A model generated the notes under the pieces. The model made no database searches and was not told where the DNA came from. It saw nothing but the letters and a program-made list of their open reading frames with translations. The translations under genes were made by a program, and so were the position numbers. From UBA4923 sp964606165 (GTDB taxonomy: Bacteria > Bacillota > Clostridia > Saccharofermentanales > DTU023): DNA of 64,000 nt. The DNA lies in NCBI GenBank assembly GCA_964606165.1, contig CAZSFQ010000009.1:1-64000 (forward strand), written 5' to 3'. Below are positions 42,340 to 50,612 of the stretch, one piece after another. Within the stretch, counting starts at the first letter, position 1. Each line of letters opens with the position of its first letter.

Positions 42340-42651
42340 ATGGCTGTAAACCAAAAAATCAGAATCAGACTCAAAGCCTTTGACGCCCGTATACTGGACG
42401 ACAGTGCCAGGCGCATCGTCAGTACGGCGGAGCGCACAGGCGCGAGCGTATCGGGTCCCATCCCGCTCCCGACGGAGAAGGAGATCATTACTATTCTCCG
42501 CTCACCGCACAAGCATAAGGATTCGCGTGAGCAGTTCGAGATCAGGACCCACAAACGTTTGATCGATATTCTGGCACCTACGTCCAAGACAGTCGAGGCG
42601 CTGATGAGGCTTGAGATGCCTGCCGGCGTCAATATAGAGATAAAACTGTAA
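42340..42651 (+). CDS. rpsJ: Ribosomal protein S10
   Basis: This 103-aa small-subunit protein also acts with NusB in antitermination. KIRIRLKAFDARILD at the start and MPAGVNIEIKL at the end are S10 signatures, and length is typical. It opens the S10-spc-alpha operon after a promoter and a leader of about 250 nt, with AGGAGG upstream of its ATG. Confidence 0.98.
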   Translation: MAVNQKIRIRLKAFDARILDDSARRIVSTAERTGASVSGPIPLPTEKEIITILRSPHKHKDSREQFEIRTHKRLIDILAPTSKTVEALMRLEMPAGVNIEIKL

Positions 42652-42706
42652 CCCGCGAAAGGGTCAATGTTTGCGAAAGTAAACCAATAACTCAGGAGGT
42701 TATGAC

Positions 42707-43333
42707 ATGGCAAAGTTCATGCTCGGCCGCAAAGCCGGGATGACACAGATTTTCGATGAGAACGGGCTTGCGATTCCCGTTACCGTCATCGCCTGCGGCC
42801 CTCTTACCGTGATCCAGAACAAAACGGAGGAGAAGGAAGGCTACGCGGCGGTCCGTGTTGGCTATGAAGAAACAAAAAAAGGAAACCAGCCGCACAAGGG
42901 CCAGTTTGAAAAGATTGGCGCCAAGCCCATGCGCGTCATCCGCGAATTCCGCGCCAATGAGGCCTATGATCCCGGCCAGGTGATCGCGGTCGATCAGATG
43001 TTTGAAGTGGGCGACGCCGTCGATATTACCGGAACATCCAAGGGCAAGGGCTTCCAGGGCGCGATCAGGCGTCACGGCATGCGCCGCGGCCCCTCTGCGC
43101 ACGGATCCAAATACCACCGCAAGGCGGGCGCCATGAGTGCCGCCGCGACACCGGGGAAGGTGCGCAAAGGCAGAAAACTCCCCGGCCAGCTCGGATACAA
43201 GCGCGTGACGGTTCAGAACCTCTTGGTCGTCCAGGTCGACGGTGAGCGTCATTTCCTCGTCGTGAAGGGCGCGGTTCCCGGGCCAAAAGGCGGTCTGCTC
43301 GAAATCAAGGCGACCGTCAAGTCAAGAAAGTAG
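42707..43333 (+). CDS. rplC: Ribosomal protein L3
   Basis: L3 (208 aa) binds early in 50S assembly near the peptidyl-transferase centre. AKFMLGRKAGMTQIFDENG and the GPSAHGSKYHRKAGAMSAAATPGKV loop, which reaches toward the active centre, are typical. CAGGAGG lies before the ATG. Confidence 0.98.
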   Translation: MAKFMLGRKAGMTQIFDENGLAIPVTVIACGPLTVIQNKTEEKEGYAAVRVGYEETKKGNQPHKGQFEKIGAKPMRVIREFRANEAYDPGQVIAVDQMFEVGDAVDITGTSKGKGFQGAIRRHGMRRGPSAHGSKYHRKAGAMSAAATPGKVRKGRKLPGQLGYKRVTVQNLLVVQVDGERHFLVVKGAVPGPKGGLLEIKATVKSRK

Positions 43334-43342
43334 GAGGGCCTT

Positions 43343-43966
43343 ATGCAACTCGATGTATATAACATGGACGGTGACGTTGTCGGAACGGTCGACTTGTCGG
43401 ATGACATCTTCGCGATTGAGCCGAACGAAGACGCCGTTTACCGTGTCATGCTCGCGCAGCAGGCCAATCAGCGGCAGGGCACACATAAAACAAAGAGCAG
43501 GCACGAAGTGCGCGGCGGGGGCCGCAAACCCTTCCGTCAAAAGGGAACCGGGCGCGCGCGCCAGGGTTCAATCCGGGCACCCAACCATGTCGGCGGCGGC
43601 GTGATCTTCGGGCCCACACCGCGTTCCTACCGGGTCAGGCTCCCCAGAAAGCTGCGCCGTCTGGCGCTCCTGTCCATGCTTTCCTCGAAAGCGGGCAGCC
43701 AGAAACTTGTCGTGCTCGACCAACTGGTGATCGAAGACGGAAAGACGCGTGTCATGGCGCAGGTCTTGAAGAATATTGGCGCGGATACATCCTCGCTGAT
43801 CGTCACAACGGGCAAAAAAGAAGACGTGGTGAGATCAGCGCGCAACCTCCCCGGAATCAAGACAGCTGCGGTAAACGCCCTGTCCGTCCTTGACCTTCTC
43901 AAGTACGACCGGCTGGTTGCCACCCGCGAAGCGATTGAAACACTGGAGGAGGTCTACGCGTCATGA
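43343..43966 (+). CDS. rplD: Ribosomal protein L4
   Basis: L4 (207 aa) is an early-assembly protein lining the exit tunnel. It has the tunnel loop THKTKSRHEVRGGGRKPFRQKGTGRARQG, here without unusual residues, and in other bacteria L4 represses its own operon by binding the leader. It is a candidate ligand for the structured leader upstream of rpsJ. It overlaps rplW by 4 bp. Confidence 0.98.
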   Translation: MQLDVYNMDGDVVGTVDLSDDIFAIEPNEDAVYRVMLAQQANQRQGTHKTKSRHEVRGGGRKPFRQKGTGRARQGSIRAPNHVGGGVIFGPTPRSYRVRLPRKLRRLALLSMLSSKAGSQKLVVLDQLVIEDGKTRVMAQVLKNIGADTSSLIVTTGKKEDVVRSARNLPGIKTAAVNALSVLDLLKYDRLVATREAIETLEEVYAS

Positions 43967-44316
43967 ATAATCCGCACGATATCATCCTGAGACCGATTAT
44001 TACAGAGCAGAGTATGGAAGATACCATGCTCGGGAAATACACATTCGCTGTGGCCAAAGGCGCCACAAAAACCGAGATAGGCAAAGCTTGCGAGTTGCTT
44101 TTTGAAGTAAAGGTCATCCGGGTCAACACCATGAACTTTTCAGGAAAAAAGCGCCGGATGGGTAAGACCAGCGGACGCACAGCCTCCTGGAAAAAGGCCG
44201 TCGTGACCATCGATCTCGACCCAGCCGCAGCGGAGTACGAGCTCCCTGGCGGCAAGAAGGGGACGAGCCCGAAGCGTTACAAGACCGAGATCGCGGAATT
44301 CGGATTTGGCCAGTAA
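43963..44316 (+). CDS. rplW: Ribosomal protein L23
   Basis: L23 (117 aa) sits at the tunnel exit and contacts SRP and trigger factor. DIILRPIITEQSMEDTMLGKYTFAV is the typical start. It is slightly longer than the usual 95-100 aa through a C-terminal stretch ending AEFGFGQ. Translation is coupled to rplD by ATGA. Confidence 0.96.
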   Translation: MNNPHDIILRPIITEQSMEDTMLGKYTFAVAKGATKTEIGKACELLFEVKVIRVNTMNFSGKKRRMGKTSGRTASWKKAVVTIDLDPAAAEYELPGGKKGTSPKRYKTEIAEFGFGQ

Positions 44317-44344
44317 GCCGGTCGCGTGAAAGAAGGAGATCATT

Positions 44345-45178
44345 ATGGCTATTAAGAGCTATCGCCCGACTTCTCCCGCCAAAAGGCAGATGACCGGGGC
44401 CGATCATTCCGTTTTAACGGACAAGGCACCGGAAAAAAGCCTTCTCGCGAAGAAGAAGAAACACAGCGGCAGAAATAACTACGGTCGTATCACAGTGCGA
44501 AGCCGCGGCGGCGGCAATCGCCAGAAGTACCGCGTCATTGACTGGAAGCGCAACAAGACAGATATTCCCGCCAAGGTTTTGGCTTTGGAGTACGATCCCA
44601 ACCGCACCGCCTTTATTGCCCTGCTCATGTACGCGGACGGGGAGAAAAGCTACATCATCGCCCCGCACGGCCTCAAGGTTGGCGACTCCGTCATTTCGGG
44701 CAGTGATGTTGACATTGTAGACGGCAACTGTCTGCCCCTCTCTTCTATCCCGGTCGGCACCCAGGTTCATAACATTGAGATGAACCCGGGCCACGGCGGA
44801 CAGCTGGTCCGCGCCGCCGGCACGTCAGCGCAGCTGCTGGCCAAGGAGGGCCGTCACGCGACTTTGCGTATGCCTTCCGGTGAGGTGCGCATGGTGCTTC
44901 AGAATTGCCGTGCCGTCATTGGCGTAGTCAGTAACATCGAAAACGATATTGTCAACGTCGGAAAGGCCGGACGAAAGCGGCACATGGGCCGCAGGCCCAA
45001 GGTCCGCGGATCAGCCATGAACCCCGTCGACCATCCGCATGGCGGCGGTGAGGGCAAGGCCCCGATCGGCCGCCCCGGTCCGGTGACTCCCTGGGGGAAA
45101 CCGACGCTCGGTTACCGCACGCGCAAGCGGGGCAAATCGACTGACCGGCTGATCATCAGACGCCGTACCAAGAGTTAA
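44345..45178 (+). CDS. rplB: Ribosomal protein L2
   Basis: L2 (277 aa) is needed for subunit joining and peptidyl transfer. The conserved NPVDHPHGGGEGKAP with the essential His, and KRNKTDIPAKVLALEYDPNR, identify it. Length is typical. AGGAG precedes the ATG. Confidence 0.98.
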   Translation: MAIKSYRPTSPAKRQMTGADHSVLTDKAPEKSLLAKKKKHSGRNNYGRITVRSRGGGNRQKYRVIDWKRNKTDIPAKVLALEYDPNRTAFIALLMYADGEKSYIIAPHGLKVGDSVISGSDVDIVDGNCLPLSSIPVGTQVHNIEMNPGHGGQLVRAAGTSAQLLAKEGRHATLRMPSGEVRMVLQNCRAVIGVVSNIENDIVNVGKAGRKRHMGRRPKVRGSAMNPVDHPHGGGEGKAPIGRPGPVTPWGKPTLGYRTRKRGKSTDRLIIRRRTKS

Positions 45179-45194
45179 GGATGGAGGAGACAGC

Positions 45195-45476
45195 ATGAGT
45201 CGTTCCGCTAAAAAAGGATTTTTCGTTGATGAAAGGCTGCTCAAGCGCATCAATGAGCAAAATGAGAAGAATGAACACCGCGTCTTGAAGACCTGGTCGC
45301 GCGCCTCCACCATATTCCCTGAGATGGTGGGGCACACCATCGCTGTGCATGACGGCAGGAAACATGTCCCCGTCTACATCACGGAAGAGATGGTCGGCCA
45401 CAAGCTGGGTGAATTCGCCCCGACAAGAACGTTCAGAGGCCATGCCGGCTCTGAGAAACGCGCCAGGATGCGCTAA
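45195..45476 (+). CDS. rpsS: Ribosomal protein S19
   Basis: S19 (93 aa) binds the head of the 30S subunit with S13. GRKHVPVYITEEMVGHKLGEF and the TRTFRGHAG end are diagnostic. GGAGG lies upstream. Confidence 0.98.
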   Translation: MSRSAKKGFFVDERLLKRINEQNEKNEHRVLKTWSRASTIFPEMVGHTIAVHDGRKHVPVYITEEMVGHKLGEFAPTRTFRGHAGSEKRARMR

Positions 45477-45497
45477 GAGGCGGCGAGGAGGACTATT

Positions 45498-45980
45498 GTG
45501 GCTAAGAAAACATTAAGCAGGCAGGAGCTGATCGACCGGCGGGAAGAGCTGGTCGCTGAATATAAAAAGCAGACTCCGAAAAACGCGAAAAAACGTGTTC
45601 TGACAAAAAGGGAACGCAAAGTGTTGGGGATCGGCCGTGACCAAGGTCATGCGACCCTGAAACACCTTCGCATGAACGCCTTCAAGGTCAACGCCTTGAT
45701 CCGTCTTGTCGTGGGGAAACCGCTTGAGGAAGCATATGCGATTTTGCAGTATACCCCGCACGGGGCTGCCCAGCCGCTCACCAAGCTTCTGAAATCAGCT
45801 GAAGCCAATGCGGTGAATAACAATGGGCTGAACGCCGAAAATCTTTATGTGGCCGAACTCTACGCCATGCAGGGGCCGACACTGAAAAGGATCCGCGCCC
45901 GCGCGCGGGGCCAGGCGAGCTGGATAAGGAAGCGCACATGCCATGTTGACGTTGTATTGAAGGAAAGGCAGGAGGTCTAG
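45498..45980 (+). CDS. rplV: Ribosomal protein L22 with a long N-terminal extension, 160 aa
   Basis: From about residue 52 on it is a normal L22: LRMNAFKVNALIRLVVGK, then AEANAVNNNGL and the tunnel hairpin GPTLKRIRARARGQASWIRKRT. The preceding 50 residues (MAKKTLSRQELIDRREELV to GIGRDQGHA) are basic and not part of the usual 110-aa protein. The GTG start at 45498 has AGGAGG 6 nt upstream, so the extension is translated. It may contact rRNA near the surface. The next gene starts 3 bp after the stop. Confidence 0.95.
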   Translation: MAKKTLSRQELIDRREELVAEYKKQTPKNAKKRVLTKRERKVLGIGRDQGHATLKHLRMNAFKVNALIRLVVGKPLEEAYAILQYTPHGAAQPLTKLLKSAEANAVNNNGLNAENLYVAELYAMQGPTLKRIRARARGQASWIRKRTCHVDVVLKERQEV

Positions 45981-45983
45981 GTT

Positions 45984-46667
45984 ATGGGTCAGAAGGTCAA
46001 TCCGCACGGTTTGCGTGTAGGTGTCATCAAAGACTGGGATTCGCGCTGGTATGCCGATAAAAAAGACTTCGCCCGCTTCCTTGTCGAGGACAAGAAAATC
46101 CGCGACTACGTCAAGGCGGAAACAGAGCGCGCGGGCGTCTCACGGATCGAGATTGAGCGCCTGGGCGACGATCATACAACCATTACGATCACGACGGGCA
46201 AGCCCGGTATCATCATCGGCCGCGGCGGCGCCGAGATCGAGAATCTGAAGAAGAAGCTGACGAAAAAATTCGGCCGAACCTTCTATATCAATGTAAAAGA
46301 AGTCCGTAATGTCGACATCGAGGCACAGCTTGTCGCCGAGAGCATCGCCAAGCAGCTGGAAGAGCGCGTCTCTTTCCGCCGGGCCATGAAGCAGGCCATC
46401 AACCGGGCCATGAAAAATGGCGCCAAAGGCGTGAAAACGATGGTATCAGGGCGGCTGGGCGGCGCGGAGATCGCGCGGTTCGAGCAGTACCGTGAGGGAT
46501 CCATTCCGCTTCACACCCTCCATGCCGATATCGACTACGGATTCGCCGAAGCCAAAACATCCTATGGCCAGCTCGGTGTCAAAGTATGGATTTATAAGGG
46601 CGAGGTCCTGACCGTTCGAAACGTCGCCCGTGATGAAAAGGAGGAAACTCCAGATGTTAATGCCTAG
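45984..46667 (+). CDS. rpsC: Ribosomal protein S3
   Basis: S3 (227 aa) forms part of the mRNA entry tunnel and helicase. The KH motif TGKPGIIIGRGGAEIENLKKKL and the beginning GQKVNPHGLRVGVIKDWDSRWYA are typical. It overlaps rplP by 14 bp. Confidence 0.98.
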   Translation: MGQKVNPHGLRVGVIKDWDSRWYADKKDFARFLVEDKKIRDYVKAETERAGVSRIEIERLGDDHTTITITTGKPGIIIGRGGAEIENLKKKLTKKFGRTFYINVKEVRNVDIEAQLVAESIAKQLEERVSFRRAMKQAINRAMKNGAKGVKTMVSGRLGGAEIARFEQYREGSIPLHTLHADIDYGFAEAKTSYGQLGVKVWIYKGEVLTVRNVARDEKEETPDVNA

Positions 46668-47226
46668 ACGTGTTAAACGCAGGAAGCAGCACCGTGGGCG
46701 CATGAAAGGGAAAGCCCTTCGCGGCAATAAAGTTACCTACGGCCAGTTCGGTCTGCAGGCGCTTGAGCCCTGCTGGATTACCGCCAACCAGATCGAGGCT
46801 TCCCGTATCGCCATCAACCGCTATTTTCGGCGCGGCGGTACGGTCTGGATTAAGATATTTCCCGATAAACCCGTTTCCAAGAAACCGGCCGAAACCCGTA
46901 TGGGTAAGGGCAAGGGATCTCCGGAATACTGGGTAGCGGTTGTGAAGCCGGGCCGGGTCCTCTTTGAGGTCGCCGGCGTGACTGAAAAGCAAGCGCGTGA
47001 GGCGCTGCGCCTCGCGTCGCACAAATTGCCCTGCAAGGTGCGCTTCGTCGAAAGTGAGCGCGAATTCACGGAAGAAGAGATCGCCAAATACGCTGAAGTC
47101 CAGGTCCTTGATATACCGGACGAGCTCCTTACAGACGAAGAGCTGGCGGAACAGGCGGCCGAAACAGAAGTGGACGGCGAGCCCGAAGAAGGCGCCGAAG
47201 CGGCAGAAGAACAACCGGAGGTCTGA
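46654..47226 (+). CDS. rplP: Ribosomal protein L16 with an acidic C-terminal extension, 190 aa
   Basis: Residues 1-135 are normal L16 (MLMPRRVKRRKQHRGRM at the start, EARMGKGKGSPEYWVAVVKPG-like core, RLASHKLPCKVRFV at the end of the fold). The next 55 residues are strongly acidic (EEEIAKY, then DELLTDEELAEQAAETEVDGEPEEGAE). Typical L16 is about 140 residues. The start has AAGGAGG within rpsC, 14 bp before its stop. The tail is the opposite charge of the L22 extension next door. Confidence 0.95.
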   Translation: MLMPRRVKRRKQHRGRMKGKALRGNKVTYGQFGLQALEPCWITANQIEASRIAINRYFRRGGTVWIKIFPDKPVSKKPAETRMGKGKGSPEYWVAVVKPGRVLFEVAGVTEKQAREALRLASHKLPCKVRFVESEREFTEEEIAKYAEVQVLDIPDELLTDEELAEQAAETEVDGEPEEGAEAAEEQPEV

Positions 47227-47228
47227 TC

Positions 47229-47435
47229 ATGAAGGCGAAAGAAATACGTGGAAAAAACCAGACCGAGCTTGAAAACGAGTTGCAGGAACTGAAAAAAGAA
47301 CTATTCAATCTCCGTTTTCAACACGCGACCAATCAGCTTGCCAACCCGATGGAACTCAAGCGGGTCAAGCGCGACATCGCCCGCGTCAAGACGGTCATGC
47401 GCCAGCAAGAGCTTGGCCAGCTCGTCTCGAGATAG
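47229..47435 (+). CDS. rpmC: Ribosomal protein L29
   Basis: L29 (68 aa) is a two-helix protein at the exit-tunnel rim: KAKEIRGKNQTELENELQELKKELFNLRFQHATNQL is split over its helices, followed by MELKRVKRDIARVKTV. Length is normal. It starts 2 bp after the rplP stop. Confidence 0.97.
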   Translation: MKAKEIRGKNQTELENELQELKKELFNLRFQHATNQLANPMELKRVKRDIARVKTVMRQQELGQLVSR

Positions 47436-47446
47436 GGGGTAAGAGG

Positions 47447-47707
47447 ATGAATCAGGAACGCAATAAAAGAAAACAGCGCGTCGGCACCGTGGTTAGCGAC
47501 AAGATGGACAAGACAATTGTCATCGCCGTCACCGAGCATGTCCGCCATCCGCTTTATAAAAAATACATCAAGCGTACTGTCAAGATGAAAGCGCACGACG
47601 AAGATAACGCGTGCGGCATCGGTGACCGCGTCCGCGTGATGGAGACAAGACCTTTGAGCCGTGAGAAACGCTGGCGCCTCGTTGAAATCATCGAGAAGGC
47701 CAGGTAG
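47447..47707 (+). CDS. rpsQ: Ribosomal protein S17
   Basis: S17 (86 aa) is an OB-fold primary binder of 16S rRNA. RVGTVVSDKMDKTIVIAV and DRVRVMETRPLSREKRWRLVEI are diagnostic. AGAGG lies before the ATG. Confidence 0.97.
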   Translation: MNQERNKRKQRVGTVVSDKMDKTIVIAVTEHVRHPLYKKYIKRTVKMKAHDEDNACGIGDRVRVMETRPLSREKRWRLVEIIEKAR

Positions 47708-47733
47708 GCGGCGGGTTCGGGAGGACAAAGTCA

Positions 47734-48102
47734 ATGATTCAAGTACAATCCAGGCTCAGATCCGCCGATAACACCGGCGCCAAGCGGCTGATGTGTATCC
47801 GGGTGCTCGGCGGCACAGGCCGCCGTTACGCCAACGTCGGAGATGTGATCATCTGTTCCGTCAAGGAAGCCGCTCCGGGCGGCACCGTTAAAAAAGGCGA
47901 TGTCGTCAAAGCTGTGGTGGTCCGGACAAAATCGGGCATTCAGCGCAAGGATGGTTCGGTGATCCGTTTTGATGAGAACGCCGCGGTTATTTTGAAAGAT
48001 GACGGCAACCCGCAGGGAACGCGTATCTTCGGACCTATTGCCCGTGAGCTGCGTGAGAAGAACTACATGAAGATTCTCTCCCTGGCGCCGGAGGTCCTGT
48101 AA
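47734..48102 (+). CDS. rplN: Ribosomal protein L14
   Basis: L14 (122 aa) lies at the subunit interface. MIQVQSRLRSADNTGAKRLMCIRVLGG and IFGPIARELREKNYMKI are signature stretches. Its TAA overlaps a possible ATG of rplX. Confidence 0.98.
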   Translation: MIQVQSRLRSADNTGAKRLMCIRVLGGTGRRYANVGDVIICSVKEAAPGGTVKKGDVVKAVVVRTKSGIQRKDGSVIRFDENAAVILKDDGNPQGTRIFGPIARELREKNYMKILSLAPEVL

Positions 48103-48470
48103 TGGCTAAGGAGGAAAGGATGTCCAGAAATAAATTACATGTCAAGGTGGACGACCAGGTCTATGTCCTGACCGGCAAGGACGCGGGGAAAACCGGCAAG
48201 ATCATCGCAGCCTATCCCGCCAAGGGGCGCGTGATCGTGGAAGGTGTCAACATCGCCACACGTCATGTCAAGCCGCGGTCCCAGACCCAGCAGGGTGGCA
48301 TTATCCGCCAGGAGATGCCCATTGATGCCTCAAACGTCATGCTGGTCTGTCAAAAATGCAAGCGCCCGTCCAAGGTCGGGAGAAAATATCTGGAAAACGG
48401 CGACAAGGTCCGCTACTGCAAGTCCTGTGGCGCGACTGTCTCCGTGGTCAATAAGGGAAAGAAGGAGTAG
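48102..48470 (+). CDS. rplX: Ribosomal protein L24 with a zinc-ribbon-like C-terminus, 122 aa
   Basis: The KOW motif is in KDAGKTGKIIAAYPAKGRVIVEGVN. The C-terminal part has CQKC and CKSC 25 residues apart, a pattern suited to zinc binding that ordinary 100-105-aa L24 proteins lack. Two starts are well served: ATG 48102 with GGAGG 7 nt upstream, and ATG 48120 with AAGGAGG 5 nt upstream (116 aa). I list the longer. Confidence 0.93.
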   Translation: MAKEERMSRNKLHVKVDDQVYVLTGKDAGKTGKIIAAYPAKGRVIVEGVNIATRHVKPRSQTQQGGIIRQEMPIDASNVMLVCQKCKRPSKVGRKYLENGDKVRYCKSCGATVSVVNKGKKE

Positions 48471-48473
48471 CGC

Positions 48474-49013
48474 ATGAATCGATTGAGAGATAAATACAAG
48501 GATGAAGTGCGTGACACCCTGATGAAGGAGTTCGGTTATTCCTCCATCATGCAGGTTCCCCGGCTGGAAAAAATTGTCCTGAATGTGGGAATCGGCAACA
48601 TCCGCGAGAATCCCAAGGCAGTGGAGTCGGCTGTGCGCGACTTGACAACCATAGCGGGCCAGAAGCCGGTGGTCGTCAACGCCAGAAAGTCGGTCGCCAA
48701 CTTCAAGTTGAGGGAAGGCATGCCCAACGGCGTCAAGGTGACCATCCGCGGCGACCGCATGTACCATTTCCTGGACCGGCTGATCAGCATCGCCCTGCCG
48801 CGTGTCCGTGACTTTCGCGGACTGAGCACCAACTCATTTGACGGCCACGGCAATTATTCGCTCGGGGCGCGTGAGCAGTTGATTTTCCCTGAAATCGACT
48901 ATGACAGCATCGACAAGATTAACGGCCTTGATATCGCCATCGTCACGACGGCTAAAACGGACGAAGAGGCCAAGGCCCTGCTCACTGAGCTCGGCATGCC
49001 CTTCCGGAATTAA
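48474..49013 (+). CDS. rplE: Ribosomal protein L5
   Basis: L5 (179 aa) binds 5S rRNA. IVLNVGIGNIRENPKAVESAV and RGDRMYHFLDRLISIALPRVRDFRG are typical. It starts 3 bp after rplX, tightly coupled. Confidence 0.98.
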   Translation: MNRLRDKYKDEVRDTLMKEFGYSSIMQVPRLEKIVLNVGIGNIRENPKAVESAVRDLTTIAGQKPVVVNARKSVANFKLREGMPNGVKVTIRGDRMYHFLDRLISIALPRVRDFRGLSTNSFDGHGNYSLGAREQLIFPEIDYDSIDKINGLDIAIVTTAKTDEEAKALLTELGMPFRN

Positions 49014-49026
49014 CGAGGAGTAGATC

Positions 49027-49212
49027 ATGGCAAAAAAATCAATGATTATCAAAGCGCAGCGCGACCCGAAGTTTTCGACGCGTCAGAAGAACCGTTGCCA
49101 ACTGTGCGGGCGTCCCCACGCCTATATCCGTAAATTCGGTGTCTGCCGTCTCTGCTTCCGTGAGCTCGCTTATAAAGGACAGATCCCTGGCGTTCGCAAG
49201 GCCAGTTGGTAA
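49027..49212 (+). CDS. rpsN: Ribosomal protein S14, zinc-binding type
   Basis: This is the short 61-aa S14 type with CQLCGRPHAYIRKFGVCRLCF supplying four Cys for zinc, the version normal in Bacillota (rpsZ). No zinc-free S14 is seen in the window. CGAGGAG precedes the ATG. Confidence 0.97.
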   Translation: MAKKSMIIKAQRDPKFSTRQKNRCQLCGRPHAYIRKFGVCRLCFRELAYKGQIPGVRKASW

Positions 49213-49224
49213 GGAGGAGATATC

Positions 49225-49620
49225 ATGCAGGTTACGGATCCGATCGCGGATATGCTGACACGCATCCGCAACGCCGGGAGGGCCGGCAAAATGACGTGTG
49301 AGATCCCCGCTTCGAATATGAAGCGCGCCATCGCGGATATTCTTGCTGCCGAAGGTTACATCGAAAAGGTGACTTTCCGCGAAGACAACCAGCAGGGGAT
49401 GCTGACCGTGACACTCAAGTATTATGGCTCCAAGCCTGTTATTACAGGTATTAAGCGTATTTCAAAGCCCGGATTGCGCGTTTACGCCGATGTCGATCAT
49501 CTGCCGCGCGTCCAAAATGGACTGGGCATTGCCATCATCTCGACTTCCAAGGGTGTGATGACAGACAAATTTGCCCGCCGTACGAAAATCGGCGGTGAAG
49601 TATTGGCTTATGTCTGGTAA
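49225..49620 (+). CDS. rpsH: Ribosomal protein S8
   Basis: S8 (131 aa) is a primary 16S binder that in some bacteria also represses the spc operon. VTDPIADMLTRIRNAGRAGK and STSKGVMTDKFARRTKIGGEVLAYVW are diagnostic. AAGGAGG lies upstream. Confidence 0.98.
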   Translation: MQVTDPIADMLTRIRNAGRAGKMTCEIPASNMKRAIADILAAEGYIEKVTFREDNQQGMLTVTLKYYGSKPVITGIKRISKPGLRVYADVDHLPRVQNGLGIAIISTSKGVMTDKFARRTKIGGEVLAYVW

Positions 49621-49680
49621 CCGGAGCATTTACTCTGAAAAGGATGAAAAAATCCGCAATCTTAAGAGCAGGAGGACATT

Positions 49681-50220
49681 ATGTCAAGAATAGGCAAAAA
49701 GCCAATTCCCATCCCCAAGGATATCAAGGTGGATATCGGCACGGATGAAGTACGGGTGAGCCGTGGCGATCAGACACTGTCGGAACGGATCCATCCCGGT
49801 ATCCGCGTCCGCCTTGAGGAGGATCAGATCATTGTCGAGCGCGACAACGATCTTCGTGAATCGCGCGCCCTGCACGGCCTGACCCGCTCGCTCATCAACA
49901 ATATGGTAATCGGCTTGAGCGAGGGATTTACCAAGAATCTTGAAATCCAGGGTGTCGGTTACCGGGCACAAAAGAGCGACAACAAGCTGATCATGGACCT
50001 GGGTTACTCACACCAGGTGATATTTGAAGAACCGGAAGGCATTACCTTTGAGCTGGCCTCCCCGACCCGTATCGCGGTCAAGGGCGCGGACAAGCAGATG
50101 GTGGGTGAGATGGCCGCCAAGATCAGAGCCTCACGCCTGCCCGACCCATACAAGGGCAAGGGTGTCCGCTACGCCGGCGAGGTTCTGCGCCTCAAAGCCG
50201 GGAAAACCGGTGTGAAGTAA
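49681..50220 (+). CDS. rplF: Ribosomal protein L6
   Basis: L6 (179 aa) supports the sarcin-ricin loop region. SRIGKKPIPIPKDIKVDI at the start and DPYKGKGVRYAGEVLRLKAGK at the end are typical. AGGAGG precedes the ATG; 60 bp separate it from rpsH. Confidence 0.98.
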   Translation: MSRIGKKPIPIPKDIKVDIGTDEVRVSRGDQTLSERIHPGIRVRLEEDQIIVERDNDLRESRALHGLTRSLINNMVIGLSEGFTKNLEIQGVGYRAQKSDNKLIMDLGYSHQVIFEEPEGITFELASPTRIAVKGADKQMVGEMAAKIRASRLPDPYKGKGVRYAGEVLRLKAGKTGVK

Positions 50221-50232
50221 GGAGCGTGAAGG

Positions 50233-50601
50233 ATGATTAAAAAAGAACCACGCAATAAAGTCCGCCAGCGCCGACACGCGCGCGTGAGAAAGCAGCTTGC
50301 CGGCACGGACAGCTGCCCGCGCCTTGGTGTCTTTCGTAGCGCCGGCCATATTTACGCGCAGATTATTGACGACAGTGCGCACCACACCATGGTTGCGGCC
50401 TCCTCCCTCGACGCGGAGGTGAGAAAGGCGCACCCTGTCGGAGGCAATGTCGAAGCGGCCAAGGCCGTCGGCAAGCTTGTGGCCGAGCGCGCCATTGAGA
50501 AAGGCATCAAGACGGTCGTCTTTGACCGCGGCGGATACCTTTACCATGGCCGTGTCGCAGCCCTGGCAGACGCGGCGCGTGAAGCCGGACTTGAGTTTTG
50601 A
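50233..50601 (+). CDS. rplR: Ribosomal protein L18
   Basis: L18 (122 aa) binds 5S rRNA with L5. RRHARVRKQLAGTDSCPRLGVFRS and FDRGGYLYHGRVAALADAAREAG are diagnostic. It starts 12 bp after rplF; its stop lies 11 bp before the S5 start. Confidence 0.98.
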   Translation: MIKKEPRNKVRQRRHARVRKQLAGTDSCPRLGVFRSAGHIYAQIIDDSAHHTMVAASSLDAEVRKAHPVGGNVEAAKAVGKLVAERAIEKGIKTVVFDRGGYLYHGRVAALADAAREAGLEF

Positions 50602-50612
50602 GGAGTAGCAGC

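Noticed and set aside
45498..45980. Later start codon that would give a normal-length L22
   Set aside because: The GTG at 45498 has a strong AGGAGG immediately upstream, so the extended form is more likely.
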